Assembly (NCBI GenBank): GCA_045616165.1 | Contig: JAZLGF010000023.1 | Coordinates: 5,997-69,996, forward strand | Source of the DNA: RGIG5612 sp045616165 | GTDB lineage: Bacteria; Bacillota; Clostridia; Lachnospirales; Lachnospiraceae | Reading direction: 5' to 3' | Length of the DNA stretch: 64,000 nucleotides | In this document: piece by piece, positions 41,929 through 51,747 of the stretch | Layout: each line of letters opens with the position of its first letter | How positions within the stretch are numbered: the stretch's first letter is position 1 | Notes under the pieces: generated by a model | The model's input: the letters and a program-made list of their open reading frames with translations, nothing else | Databases searched by the model: none | What the model was told of the DNA's origin: nothing | Made by a program: the position numbers and the translations under genes

Positions 41929-44085
41929 TTATAATATATCAATATCCACAATTGCCTCATTCAGACCTTTTGCCGTTATCTTAAACGTGATTGTTCCAGG
42001 ATTTTTCGTTGTTCTTAAAACAGCAAGTGCTTTGCCATTATATGTCATATGCATATTTGAATTATACTTTTCTTCATTCTTTGGATTGCCGTTTCCTAGT
42101 GCTAGAAGTTTGGCACTATTTCCTCCAACAATCTCGACCGTAACTGGAACATCTACAAAAGAAATATTTCCGTCTTCATCTTGAATTTCAATGTTTACAT
42201 ACACCAGCGAATCACCATCAGACTTTGCTCTGCAAGTCTCTGGTTTTAATACAATTTTTTTTGCTTCTTTATTTGTGCTAAGGCTTATCTTTCCTATTTC
42301 CTTGCCATTTTTATATTCCTTAGCGCAAATTTCGCCGGGTTCATATACTGTATCAAAAGAGACAATATAAGGAATTACTCTTTCTCCTTGACTTCTAGCT
42401 TCTTTCCAATCTATAACTTTTTGTCTGCATACTTCCTTGCCATTAACAATAAGGCTTACCTCATCCGCCTTTGAATATACTTCTACTCGTATTTGACTAC
42501 CTTCATAGCCTGCCCATGTCCAAGATGGCAATACCTCTGGCCAACTCCAATTATTCGGATAGCACGGCATACCAAAAAGTTCTGGCCTTTCAACAAAAAT
42601 ATATGGTCCTTGGCTATTTCCCATAACAACATCTCGGTAAAAACTTTGCGGTCTTCTGTTGCCAATAATATCCATATCTCCTGTATTAGATGTTAGCCAT
42701 GGATACGGACCTGTAAGCATATGACTCTCTTCATAGTCCATCTTTCCAAGACCGCCTTCTCCAAGAAAATCAATTCCTGTCCAATTAAAATCACCAATTA
42801 CATATGGCAATTTTTCAACTAAAGGCCAATTTCTTCCTATCATTTTAGGAAATGTTTCTGTACCTAGAATAACTCTGTCAGGGAATAGTTTTCCGTCCAT
42901 TTCATATCTTGAATCCATGTAGTTATATCCAGCTACATCGACAACTTCATATGACGCTTTTGTATCTTCAGTTACTGCGTTATGCGTCATTACTTCCGTA
43001 ATATGAGTATCAAACGCTGCTATAATCGCTCCAAAATCATTAGGCACTTCTTCTCCATTTGGAAGAATTTCTGCTAATATATCATGCATTTTAGGCATTA
43101 TAGTAAACATTCCATTTATTGAATTTACTGTTAGAAGCTGTGAATCTAATTGTTTTAAGTAACCCACTATTTCTTTACCAAGCTTGATTCCTTCTTCCGT
43201 TCCTGTATCAGATATTTCATTTCCAATAGAATACATGATTACACAAGGATGTTGCTTAACTAAATCCACTGTGCTTTTTAAATCTTTTTTCCACCATTCT
43301 TCAAAATATCTGCTGTAATCATTTTTCATTTTTGAGTTACGCCACACATCAAAAAGTTCAACAATTACATACATTCCTAATTCATCACAAGCCTCAAGGA
43401 AATATCTGCTTGGTGGATTATGAGCAGTTCTTATGCAGTTATAACCAAGTTCTTTTAATTTGCTAACTTTCCTTAATTCAGCGTCTTTAAGGCTAATAGC
43501 ACCTATTATTCCGTTGTCATGATGAACTCCTGTCCCCTTAAGTTTTATAGGCTTACCATCTATTAACAGTCCCTCTTTTGAACTAACTTTTAAATCATGT
43601 CTTTGAGGCAGCACTGCATAATTTTCTTTCGAGCATTGTTCTTTATCACAAACATGTAAAAAAACAGGTCTTGTAATGCCACCGCCTGAATACCATCTTG
43701 TAGTTTCCCTTAAACTTCTGTCTGCGCATACTCTAATTTTATTTCCACTACCCCAATTTATATATTCAGTAATATCAATTACATATCCCGTATATGCATA
43801 AGGCCAGAAAAAAACTTCTTTATCATTTACATAAAGCGTTGTTTCCTGGCATACTCCTTCAAACTCTATTTTTATTTGCTTGTTTTGCCATTCATTTGGA
43901 AATACAAATACTTTTTCATATTCATATTTTTCTCCAACAAAATAGGACTCCTCACCTATATCAGGCGCATTAGGATTTCTGTCACTATTAATCATAGCAT
44001 CGTGGGGCAACCTAATTGGTTCCCCCACATAATACCACTCGTCATTAAAATCTATTTTTTTAAAGGTCTCATATATTTTACTCAT
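41929..44085 (-). CDS. glycoside hydrolase family 2 enzyme lacking the usual Ig-like domain 2
   Basis: A 718-residue GH2 protein. The N-terminal sugar-binding jelly roll covers about 1-145. The TIM barrel starts near 172 (LLIDGKPIKLKG), with acid/base Glu290 in SIGNE and nucleophile Glu410 in ILGTE. C-terminal DUF4982 and Ig-like domains follow. The Ig-like domain that normally lies between jelly roll and barrel (about 100 residues) is reduced to about 25 residues. Substrate could be a beta-galactoside, glucuronide or similar. No signal peptide, so it acts on imported glycosides. It is the last gene of the rhamnoside operon, 8 bp after the GT1 gene. Confidence 0.9.
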   Translation of the reverse strand: MSKIYETFKKIDFNDEWYYVGEPIRLPHDAMINSDRNPNAPDIGEESYFVGEKYEYEKVFVFPNEWQNKQIKIEFEGVCQETTLYVNDKEVFFWPYAYTGYVIDITEYINWGSGNKIRVCADRSLRETTRWYSGGGITRPVFLHVCDKEQCSKENYAVLPQRHDLKVSSKEGLLIDGKPIKLKGTGVHHDNGIIGAISLKDAELRKVSKLKELGYNCIRTAHNPPSRYFLEACDELGMYVIVELFDVWRNSKMKNDYSRYFEEWWKKDLKSTVDLVKQHPCVIMYSIGNEISDTGTEEGIKLGKEIVGYLKQLDSQLLTVNSINGMFTIMPKMHDILAEILPNGEEVPNDFGAIIAAFDTHITEVMTHNAVTEDTKASYEVVDVAGYNYMDSRYEMDGKLFPDRVILGTETFPKMIGRNWPLVEKLPYVIGDFNWTGIDFLGEGGLGKMDYEESHMLTGPYPWLTSNTGDMDIIGNRRPQSFYRDVVMGNSQGPYIFVERPELFGMPCYPNNWSWPEVLPSWTWAGYEGSQIRVEVYSKADEVSLIVNGKEVCRQKVIDWKEARSQGERVIPYIVSFDTVYEPGEICAKEYKNGKEIGKISLSTNKEAKKIVLKPETCRAKSDGDSLVYVNIEIQDEDGNISFVDVPVTVEIVGGNSAKLLALGNGNPKNEEKYNSNMHMTYNGKALAVLRTTKNPGTITFKITAKGLNEAIVDIDIL

Positions 44086-44093
44086 AAGCTTTT

Positions 44094-45281
44094 TTATTTA
44101 ATTGAATTATAGTATGCCAATGCCGCATCTACCGCTGGGCCAGGGCCTTCGTGTTCATGCATATAAGTTTGAAAATCTTTAATATTTTTTCTATATTCTT
44201 CGTTAGTTAAAATATCCTCAATTCCTTTTCTAATAATATCTGAATCTACCTTTGCAAAAAGAGGAACTGCATCACCAATTTTCAAGTTCTTAACCTGCAT
44301 TGCTGTAACTTCCTGCTCATCCATTTGTGGAATACAAAATGTTGGAACTCCCATCCATGTCGCCTCCATAATACTTCCTATTCCGCCATGGCTTACAAAA
44401 GCGTCTGTAGTTTGAAGCATTTTAAGTTGAGGTATGAATTTATATAGATAAACATTTTCTGGAACTTCACCAAATTTTTTCTCATCTACAATATTTCCAA
44501 TAGAGCAAATAACATTTGCATCCATGTCTTTAACAGCATCAAAAAGCATAGGCCAAAAATCAGGCACATTGTTAAATACTGTTCCAAGCGATACATAAAT
44601 ATTTTTCTTTCCGTTATTAACTGGCTCCCAATCTTTTTCTCCTGCTCTCTCAGCAATTTGTGGGCCTGCAAAAAAGAATCTATCATCAAATGTTTCGCCA
44701 GCTGGCTGGAATTTTTTGTCAACTGTTACTATATTAAAATCAGCACTTCCAGCAAATATCTCTTCTGTTGTAAGTAGTTTTCCGCCATATTTTGCTTGAA
44801 GAGTTTCTGCTAATTTTCTTGCCTCTTTTCTAGGCTCAGTTTCATCTAATTCCTTTGGCCAATACATGCAAGAATTATGATGTTCATTTGCTCCAAAGCT
44901 TGTAAAGAACTGAATCCTAGGCACATTTAAATATGATGCCACAAGTCTGCCTGCAACTGCCATAGTATCGTTTACAATAAGGTCTGGCTTATCATTTTCA
45001 AGTACTTTTACAATTCCTTCTACTGCCGCTTCTGCTTCTTTTAAAAATCTTAAAGGAAGTTCTGCCAAAATATTTTCCGTTGCATTTTCATCTCCCTTAC
45101 CACCTTTATTAAGTGGTGATTCCATAGGATAAAAATCCAACTTAAAAGGTTCTACTTGCGCCCTTACAAACTCAGCTGAAAAATACGATACTTTATGTCC
45201 TCTTTTAACTAATTCTCCACAAAAAGGAAGGCTGGCCAATACATGTCCTACCGCGCCCATTGAAATAAAAGCTACATGCAT
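44094..45281 (-). CDS. GT1 family (MGT-type) glycosyltransferase
   Basis: A 395-residue GT-B glycosyltransferase. The N-terminal acceptor domain begins HVAFISMGAVGHVLASLPF; the C-terminal donor motif is SHGGIGSIMEATWMGVPTFCIPQ with DEQ, as in UDP-sugar-dependent macrolide/flavonoid-type GT1 enzymes. It would transfer a sugar to a small hydrophobic acceptor. GAGAGGAG precedes the ATG. It overlaps the MBL-fold gene by 10 bp inside a glycoside-degrading operon. Possible roles are detoxifying a released aglycone or remodelling the glycoside; neither is proven. Confidence 0.9.
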   Translation of the reverse strand: MHVAFISMGAVGHVLASLPFCGELVKRGHKVSYFSAEFVRAQVEPFKLDFYPMESPLNKGGKGDENATENILAELPLRFLKEAEAAVEGIVKVLENDKPDLIVNDTMAVAGRLVASYLNVPRIQFFTSFGANEHHNSCMYWPKELDETEPRKEARKLAETLQAKYGGKLLTTEEIFAGSADFNIVTVDKKFQPAGETFDDRFFFAGPQIAERAGEKDWEPVNNGKKNIYVSLGTVFNNVPDFWPMLFDAVKDMDANVICSIGNIVDEKKFGEVPENVYLYKFIPQLKMLQTTDAFVSHGGIGSIMEATWMGVPTFCIPQMDEQEVTAMQVKNLKIGDAVPLFAKVDSDIIRKGIEDILTNEEYRKNIKDFQTYMHEHEGPGPAVDAALAYYNSIK

Positions 45282-46129
45282 ATTTTTTCTCCTCTCAATT
45301 CCATTAATTGATCCTTAAATACAAACGCGCTTGCTTTTTTGTATCTTATTCGAACAAGTTTGCTTGCAATAATATCCATTTCAATATATTTATGTTCTAA
45401 TGAATCGCAAATTGTAGTTTCGCCGTTATAAACACCTTTTACTAACCCTTCGAAATCATCAATATAACTCTTGTCCATTGGCGCTCCATTATGATTGCCA
45501 AGAAGCCAATCATATTCGCTATCTAATGACTTAACAAATTCAAGATTATCTAAATAATTTTTTAATGCTACGTCTGTGCTAAACTCATTTTCTTCATCAT
45601 TTGAATTGTCATAAAGGAGTACTTGCCAAGAATCTATCTCGTCTCCCATAAACAAAAGTCTTTCTTTTCTATCTAATAGATATAAACTTGAATTTGAATG
45701 ACAATCTTTGGCATTGAATATTTCTATTACTCTTCCGCCTAAATCGATAACATCACCTGTACCAACTTCTATCTTTTCATAATTTGGAAAAGGCAACGCG
45801 TCAGGATTTCCCGTTGTCTTTAAAATACTTTTTTCATCTTTTTTCCAACCAGCACTTACGTAAACTTTTTCCCACTCTCCGTTTCCACCTGCATGGTCAG
45901 GATGAAAATGCGTATTTATTACTTCTATCGGCTTATTTGTCAATTTCTCAACAAATGTTCTAAGATTTCCTATTGCATATCCTGTATCAACTAGAAGTGC
46001 TTTTTCTTCGCCTTCTAGTAGATATAAAAATTGCGAACCGCCCATGAAACTAATAAACCATGTGTCCGGTTTAGCCATCCAAGCAAAATAATTTCCAAAA
46101 ATTTCTTCCATTTTCATTTTCTCATCCAT
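45272..46129 (-). CDS. metallo-beta-lactamase fold hydrolase
   Basis: A 285-residue MBL-fold protein. The dinuclear metal motif HFHPDH is at 74-79; later ligands are likely in DCHSNSS, GDEIDS and GNHNG. The fold covers hydrolases of lactones, thioesters and other substrates. With GH78, GH2 and GT1 in the same operon it may cleave an ester or lactone in the aglycone, but that is inference. It overlaps the GH78 gene by 8 bp and the GT1 gene by 10 bp. AGAGG precedes the ATG. Confidence 0.88.
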   Translation of the reverse strand: MDEKMKMEEIFGNYFAWMAKPDTWFISFMGGSQFLYLLEGEEKALLVDTGYAIGNLRTFVEKLTNKPIEVINTHFHPDHAGGNGEWEKVYVSAGWKKDEKSILKTTGNPDALPFPNYEKIEVGTGDVIDLGGRVIEIFNAKDCHSNSSLYLLDRKERLLFMGDEIDSWQVLLYDNSNDEENEFSTDVALKNYLDNLEFVKSLDSEYDWLLGNHNGAPMDKSYIDDFEGLVKGVYNGETTICDSLEHKYIEMDIIASKLVRIRYKKASAFVFKDQLMELRGEKICM

Positions 46130-48344
46130 AAATAACCTCTACTTCTTTAGGTGCATCCACCTTGATTTCATTTTCATTCCACTTTATAGTTATCCAACCA
46201 TATTGTGTTTTATAACGAGTTGTACAATCAGTTAGGCCATAGTCTTTAAGTATTTGTCTATCTGGAGCTACTTTTATTTTTTTATACCCTGGAAGCAGTG
46301 GCTTAAGTCCTCCAATGTGTTCATACATCCATATTCCTACGCATCCAAACGCATAATGGTTATAGGAATAATCTGTTACTGTGCCATCTTTTCGAATTGC
46401 ATTCCAGTTTTCCCATATAGTTGTGGCTCCCTTTGTTACCATATAAAGCCAACTAGGTTGGTTTGTATTAAAAAGAACTTTGTATGCCAAATCTTCATAT
46501 CCGTTTTCATATAAAACTTCTAATAAATATGGCACGCTTGCAAAACCAGTATCAAGGCAATTATTATTTTCTTCAATCAAACATACAAGTTTTCGCAATA
46601 CCTTTTCTTTTAAATCTAACTTATTATCTAAGGCTCCTGATTTTATTGCTATTACATACTGCCCTTGCAAAGTTTTGCTACATACGCTTCCATCCTCAGA
46701 AATATAATCATTCAATATCTTATTTTGGGTTTCAGAAAGCTTTTCAATATAATGTGATGCATCTTCATTAAGCACTTCGCATACTTCAATCATGCTGTTA
46801 AGGGTTATGCAGTAATAACACCACGCAACAAGTTCTGCTGTTGCCATTGCGCCCTTCATAGGTCCATCTGGTTGTTCTCTAAGCGACGGGATTAACCAAT
46901 CCCCAAAATGCATTAAATGGCCCCAATCAACGCTTTCAATATATTCAAGCCACCTCTTCATGGTCTCAAAGTTATCTCTTAAAACAGTTGCATCGCCATA
47001 AATCTTATATAAATATAGCGGAAGTATTACGCAAACATCTGACCATGCAGCGCATGAGCTTGTTTTGCTTATCATCCTTTGCATTGCATCCTGTGCTGGA
47101 TGATTAGGAATTACAACTGGCACTTCTCCATTATCCAACTGGTCTAGACGAAGTTGGAACAACCATGTTTCCAAGAATTGCTTAAGATCAAATAAAAATG
47201 CTCCTGTAGGTGCAAAAGCGAGAATATCTCCTGTCCATCCCATTCTTTCTCTTTGAGGACAATCAGTAGGCACGCTCATCATATTTGATATTTCGCTCCA
47301 TGTTATTGCATGTTGTAATTTATTGATAAGTTCATGATTAGTTGTAAATTCGCCTACTCTTTCCAGCGGTGTTCCTATAACTTTTATTTTTGCACTAATT
47401 ATATTTTCTTTTTCAAGTCCAGTTATTTTTACATACCTAAAACCGTGGAAAGTAAAAATCGGACAAAGGGTTGTTCCTTTAGATTTTTCGTCAACGATAA
47501 AAACATCCCTTTGATCTTTAAACCGTCCTATTATATTTCTTCTGAAATTTCCTTCTTTTGATAATACTTCAGCATGTTCCAAAACTATTTCTGTTTTTTT
47601 ATTTACATCAACTTTTAATTCAACAACACCAGCACATACCTGACCAAAATCAAGCACCATATCTCCTTCTGGAGTTATTATGAGTTCTTTCATAGGTAAT
47701 TCATCAATATATTTCATTGATGGAGTTGGTTGTAGTTTTAAAATATCTTTAGGGTAATCTGCTTCAAAGCAAGGCTCCCACTTAGCTTCTTCGGAGCATA
47801 AATCCCATTTTTCACCAATATATAAATCTGAATACTTAATAAAAAAATTTCTTGATACTGCTGTATCATCAATAGGAATTATTTTTTTTCCAACTTCTAT
47901 TTGACCAATAAAGCCTAATTTGTTTCCGTACTGGCAGCTTTCTCCGTTAAGACCTACTCTTCCAATGTACCAACCATCTGCCAGATATATTCTTAAATCA
48001 TTTTTTCCACACTTTAGCTGTTTTGAAATATTGTATGTTTGATACCATATAAGTTTGTTGTAATTAGTAGTTTCCGGAGCGAGAAATGCATCACCTATTT
48101 TTTCTCCGTTTAGTCTTAATTCATAAACGCCATGAGCTGATGCACAAATAAACGCAACTTCATTTAAATTTTCAGAATCTATAAAAAACTCAAATTTTAT
48201 TTCTTTGCATGGTTTTAAATCGATACTTCCATCGCCAAACTCTGTCCCCGGAAGAATAGATTCTTCTAGTGTAAGAGGCAATTCTTCAATTGCCTCTTCT
48301 TGTGTGGGTTCTATCCAGTTTGCTTGCCATTTTTTTACATTCAT
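46122..48344 (-). CDS. alpha-L-rhamnosidase, GH78
   Basis: A 740-residue enzyme with the GH78 plan: N-terminal beta domains (LNGEKIGDAFLAPETTNYNK, LADGWYIGRVG), a concanavalin-like part (EHAEVLSKEGNFRRNI), and an (alpha/alpha)6 barrel with catalytic acid region ERMGWTGD (366-373) and a later WENW. It releases terminal L-rhamnose from plant glycosides such as flavonoids, saponins or pectin side chains. No signal peptide, so intact glycosides must be imported first. The upstream sequence has no Shine-Dalgarno site. It lies 30 bp after the second permease gene. Confidence 0.93.
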   Translation of the reverse strand: MNVKKWQANWIEPTQEEAIEELPLTLEESILPGTEFGDGSIDLKPCKEIKFEFFIDSENLNEVAFICASAHGVYELRLNGEKIGDAFLAPETTNYNKLIWYQTYNISKQLKCGKNDLRIYLADGWYIGRVGLNGESCQYGNKLGFIGQIEVGKKIIPIDDTAVSRNFFIKYSDLYIGEKWDLCSEEAKWEPCFEADYPKDILKLQPTPSMKYIDELPMKELIITPEGDMVLDFGQVCAGVVELKVDVNKKTEIVLEHAEVLSKEGNFRRNIIGRFKDQRDVFIVDEKSKGTTLCPIFTFHGFRYVKITGLEKENIISAKIKVIGTPLERVGEFTTNHELINKLQHAITWSEISNMMSVPTDCPQRERMGWTGDILAFAPTGAFLFDLKQFLETWLFQLRLDQLDNGEVPVVIPNHPAQDAMQRMISKTSSCAAWSDVCVILPLYLYKIYGDATVLRDNFETMKRWLEYIESVDWGHLMHFGDWLIPSLREQPDGPMKGAMATAELVAWCYYCITLNSMIEVCEVLNEDASHYIEKLSETQNKILNDYISEDGSVCSKTLQGQYVIAIKSGALDNKLDLKEKVLRKLVCLIEENNNCLDTGFASVPYLLEVLYENGYEDLAYKVLFNTNQPSWLYMVTKGATTIWENWNAIRKDGTVTDYSYNHYAFGCVGIWMYEHIGGLKPLLPGYKKIKVAPDRQILKDYGLTDCTTRYKTQYGWITIKWNENEIKVDAPKEVEVIYG

Positions 48345-48374
48345 AATTAAAGGAGAATATCTTATTAAAAAGGA

Positions 48375-49400
48375 TTAATTTTGTGTTTGCGCAAATTCAC
48401 TCAATTTTTTAGCATTTTCAGCTTTTATCTTTTTAGCCTTAAACATTTTTATTTCATCAAGTTTATAACTGTTTGAAGAATAGATAAGGAAGATACAAAC
48501 TAAAACGCCAATAATTACTTGTTGCCAGGAATTAGAAAGTCTCATGTTACTAAGTCCTGAGAAAATAAACGCCTGGGTAATAGAGCCCATAAATACTGCT
48601 ATTGGTTGGCTTGTAAGTTTGCCAAAAATTGCACCAATGAACATCGGCAAAAATGCATTCATAAAATATGACGAAGAAGTAAGACCAGTTGATGGATCAA
48701 TAAAACCAATGTTACTTATGTAAACCATACCTGCCATACCCATTAGTGCGCCAGCAATAGCATAGCAATAAACTGCATTTTTCTTTTCTTTAATTCCAAC
48801 ATCAACAGCAATTTTTTGTCCGCTTGCAAGTGCACGTCTGTTATAACCAATTTTTGAATAGTCATAAACGATTACTAAAAGTGCAACAACAATCAACATT
48901 AAAATTATTCCGTATGGCCATCTAGCCCAAATAAGAATATTTATCTTACCAATCATACGTATACCCTTAGAATTGTTAACAATGAATCCCAAAGCTTCAT
49001 ATATCATTGCTAAACCAAGAGAAACAACCATTGGTGGCAATTCTAAAAGCACGTAAACGATTCCTGAAATAAGTCCAAAAATAGTTGCAACAATAACTAC
49101 GATTAAAAAGAATCCTAACCAGCTTGCTCCCATATCCTTTGCAATATTTCCACCAATTATTGATGAAACTACAAGGTTAGCACCAAGTGCAAAATCGAAA
49201 CGTCCAGTCTGCAAATTAATTGTCATTGCCTGGGCAACCAAACCCGAAAAAACTGCCGAATACATCATTGACTGTATATCGGATCCTACTCCATACCCTG
49301 AAAAGCCCAAAGCTCTTGTGAGTATAAAGAAAAACAGATATGTTCCTACAGGAAGAATCAATGTTATTCCAATATTTTTTAATAATTTAGTTGCCTTCAT
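48375..49400 (-). CDS. ribose-type ABC transporter permease (second of two)
   Basis: A 341-residue RbsC-like membrane protein with about nine segments (INLQTGRFDFALGANLVVSS; ASGQKIAVDVGI). It would pair with the permease encoded at 50,717-51,703 as a heterodimeric channel. AGAGGATT precedes the ATG. A hairpin separates it from the binding-protein gene. Confidence 0.9.
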   Translation of the reverse strand: MKATKLLKNIGITLILPVGTYLFFFILTRALGFSGYGVGSDIQSMMYSAVFSGLVAQAMTINLQTGRFDFALGANLVVSSIIGGNIAKDMGASWLGFFLIVVIVATIFGLISGIVYVLLELPPMVVSLGLAMIYEALGFIVNNSKGIRMIGKINILIWARWPYGIILMLIVVALLVIVYDYSKIGYNRRALASGQKIAVDVGIKEKKNAVYCYAIAGALMGMAGMVYISNIGFIDPSTGLTSSSYFMNAFLPMFIGAIFGKLTSQPIAVFMGSITQAFIFSGLSNMRLSNSWQQVIIGVLVCIFLIYSSNSYKLDEIKMFKAKKIKAENAKKLSEFAQTQN

Positions 49401-49458
49401 AATACTAATCCTCTTTAATAGTATTTTCTTAACTTTACTTGTTTACAAAAAATCTTCC

Positions 49459-49486
49459 CGGAGCCTACCTTTTACGGCAGGCTCCG
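49459..49486 (-). terminator. intercistronic hairpin after the binding-protein gene
   Basis: CGGAGCCT (49459-49466) pairs with AGGCTCCG (49479-49486); inner pairs extend it to a 6-nt loop. Minus-strand sequence continues GGAAGATTTTTT. It probably ends part of the transcripts, giving more binding protein than downstream products. Confidence 0.65.
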
Positions 49487-49506
49487 TTCAATATTTTAAT
49501 TAATTT

Positions 49507-50676
49507 TTACTTTAATCCTGCTAATGCCTGATCAAGAGTCTTATTGTAAAGAGCAATTTCATCTTCTAAAGTTGCATCTGGGTTGTAAGCTTTGATTACA
49601 TTAGCAACGTCTTCTGCTGATGCGAAGAAGTTTCCATCCTGATGGAATTCATAAACCGCATTAAACTCTTCTGGATTTGTAATTAACCAACGTTGAACTG
49701 GCATACGAAGAGGTGCACCTGCTTCATCTTGTGTAAGTTCTTGGTTACCAAGTACTGCGTTCATAATCATAGCGAAATGACATCCAAATACTAATTCTTC
49801 GCAGTCATAAACTAATGCTTCAATACATCCTGCATTCATAAAGTCAACATATGCATCTGAAACTTCACCGATTGCTGCCATAGCAAATGGATTTCCTGCT
49901 TGAAGTCTTTCACCTTCAGCCTGGAAGAATAATGCAATATTAAATGATGAAGCTACAGCATCAAAATCTTGTGCAAGCATCTGACCTTGTGAAATAAACC
50001 ATTCGTCGCCTTCTGGGAATCCTTCAAGAATATCTGTTGCTGGATTGAATTTGTCATATCCACCATCTTTAAGTCCTTGTAAGAAACCTTCTTGACGATC
50101 TTTGAAGAACTGAACGAAAGCAGCTCCACCATTACAATACATAATGTGTTTGTGATTTTTCTCTGCTAATGCTTTTCCTAAAAGATATCCGCCATAGTAA
50201 TCGCCGTTAACTTCTTGACCATTAACTTCTGCTGTAAGCTTATAGCATCCAAGATACTTTGGATTATCTTTAACGTCTTCATAAGCATCTCCTGTACCTA
50301 TGTAGTACATTCCACGTTCTGTACATGCTTTAATTGTTTCAGCAAGACCAAGGTTGTAGTATCCGAAGAATGCTTGGCAACCTGCGTCAGCACATCTGTT
50401 AACGAAATCCATTTCAGCTTCTGCATCAGCAATTGATTCTGAATACATGAATTCAACATTAAAGTGTTCTGCAAGATAGTCAAAATATTTTTGCATTTCA
50501 AGAGTCTGCTCATCTGTTGTATCATATAATTCAACACCAATTTTTACTGTTTCTTCTGGCCATGAACCATCTAATTTTGATTCGCCATCAGAACTCTTTC
50601 CGTCCTTCTTGCCACCGCAAGCTACGAGCATTACGACCATAGCTGCAGTTAACAATATAGCTAGTAATTTTTTCAT
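49507..50676 (-). CDS. ABC transporter substrate-binding lipoprotein (periplasmic-binding-protein-like I)
   Basis: A 389-residue lipoprotein with lipobox LVAC (Cys20) and a glycine/lysine/serine-rich spacer. The mature part (VKIGVELYDTTDEQTLEMQKYF, GCQAFFGYYNLGLAETIKACTERG) has the sugar-binding fold of type-1 periplasmic binding proteins. It probably captures the glycoside processed by the downstream enzymes. GGAGGGG precedes the ATG. It lies between two permease genes, an arrangement seen in ribose-type importers with two different permeases. Confidence 0.9.
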   Translation of the reverse strand: MKKLLAILLTAAMVVMLVACGGKKDGKSSDGESKLDGSWPEETVKIGVELYDTTDEQTLEMQKYFDYLAEHFNVEFMYSESIADAEAEMDFVNRCADAGCQAFFGYYNLGLAETIKACTERGMYYIGTGDAYEDVKDNPKYLGCYKLTAEVNGQEVNGDYYGGYLLGKALAEKNHKHIMYCNGGAAFVQFFKDRQEGFLQGLKDGGYDKFNPATDILEGFPEGDEWFISQGQMLAQDFDAVASSFNIALFFQAEGERLQAGNPFAMAAIGEVSDAYVDFMNAGCIEALVYDCEELVFGCHFAMIMNAVLGNQELTQDEAGAPLRMPVQRWLITNPEEFNAVYEFHQDGNFFASAEDVANVIKAYNPDATLEDEIALYNKTLDQALAGLK

Positions 50677-50716
50677 GTTTACCCCTCCTTAAGGTTAATT
50701 AACATTAAAATATATA

Positions 50717-51703
50717 TTACCTCGGAAGTAGTCTTGTTCTATAACTAAGACTGCTTACCAAAACAACCACGATAAAAATAATTCCTCTGATGATTTGTAT
50801 CTGGCCTGTATCAAGACCCATCATCGTAAGACCTGTATTTAAAACTGTAATGGTTACCGCGCCAACAAGTCCTGCACTAATCTTAGATTTTGGACCACCC
50901 GAAAGAGGCATACCACCAAGTACAAGTGCAACCATTACATTATTTCCCAATGCTCCACCGGTAGATGACGTAACTGTTCTTGTTCTAATCATTATAAGAA
51001 AGGCTGCAATCGCAACACCTATTGATCCAATTAAGAAAACGATATATGTAATTTTTTTTGTGGAAATACCGCTTTGCTTAGTAGCAAAAATATTACCACC
51101 CATATTTTTTGCTTCTAATCCTAATGGGGTATAATTAAACAAGAATAAACAAATCAGAAAAAATACAATTAACACAGCAACACTAATCATAGACATCTGA
51201 GTAAATGTAAATTCCGGTATAGGGTTTACAGAATCTACCAACCTTAATGTCGTAGCACTTCCCATCATAGCTAAAGTAAGAGCTGCAAAAATTGAACCTA
51301 AAATGATTGTGAAAATAAAGAACGGTACGTTTACATGTGTTGCAAGAATACTTTTTATTACGCCAATCGCTACAGAAACACCAAGTATTACAAGGCCTCC
51401 CAAAAGAAGATTGCCTGTTGAGATTGTTACCATTGTTCCTAAAACAGCTGACATACAAAGGCTTCCGCCTAATGACATATCAAAATATCCTGCGGAAAAA
51501 ATAAATACAGCACCTATTGTACATATCGCTGTAGTCAGCACACTAGAAGACATACTCTGCAAACTATCAGTCGAAAGTAATTTCCAATTGGTTAAAAATC
51601 CAAAAACTATAATTACCAATACAAGCCCCGCATAAGGTGCTATATTGCCAATTAAACGCGCATCAACTTTTGATGTCTTTTTCTTTTTTGTTGCTTCGTC
51701 CAT
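50717..51703 (-). CDS. ribose-type ABC transporter permease (first of two)
   Basis: A 328-residue RbsC-like membrane protein with about nine or ten segments (IFSAGYFDMSLGGSLCMSAVLG; GGMPLSGGPKSKISAGLVGA). AAGGAGA precedes the ATG. It follows the ATPase gene after 44 bp. Together with the other permease it would form the channel of the glycoside importer. Confidence 0.92.
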   Translation of the reverse strand: MDEATKKKKTSKVDARLIGNIAPYAGLVLVIIVFGFLTNWKLLSTDSLQSMSSSVLTTAICTIGAVFIFSAGYFDMSLGGSLCMSAVLGTMVTISTGNLLLGGLVILGVSVAIGVIKSILATHVNVPFFIFTIILGSIFAALTLAMMGSATTLRLVDSVNPIPEFTFTQMSMISVAVLIVFFLICLFLFNYTPLGLEAKNMGGNIFATKQSGISTKKITYIVFLIGSIGVAIAAFLIMIRTRTVTSSTGGALGNNVMVALVLGGMPLSGGPKSKISAGLVGAVTITVLNTGLTMMGLDTGQIQIIRGIIFIVVVLVSSLSYRTRLLPR

Positions 51704-51747
51704 ACCAGTTCTCCTTAAATGCGAACATTCATTATATGGGTTAATAA

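Noticed and set aside
48345..48374. AAGGAGA before the GH78 gene as a ribosome binding site
   Set aside because: It is on the plus strand; the GH78 gene is read from the minus strand, where the sequence is TCTCCTT.
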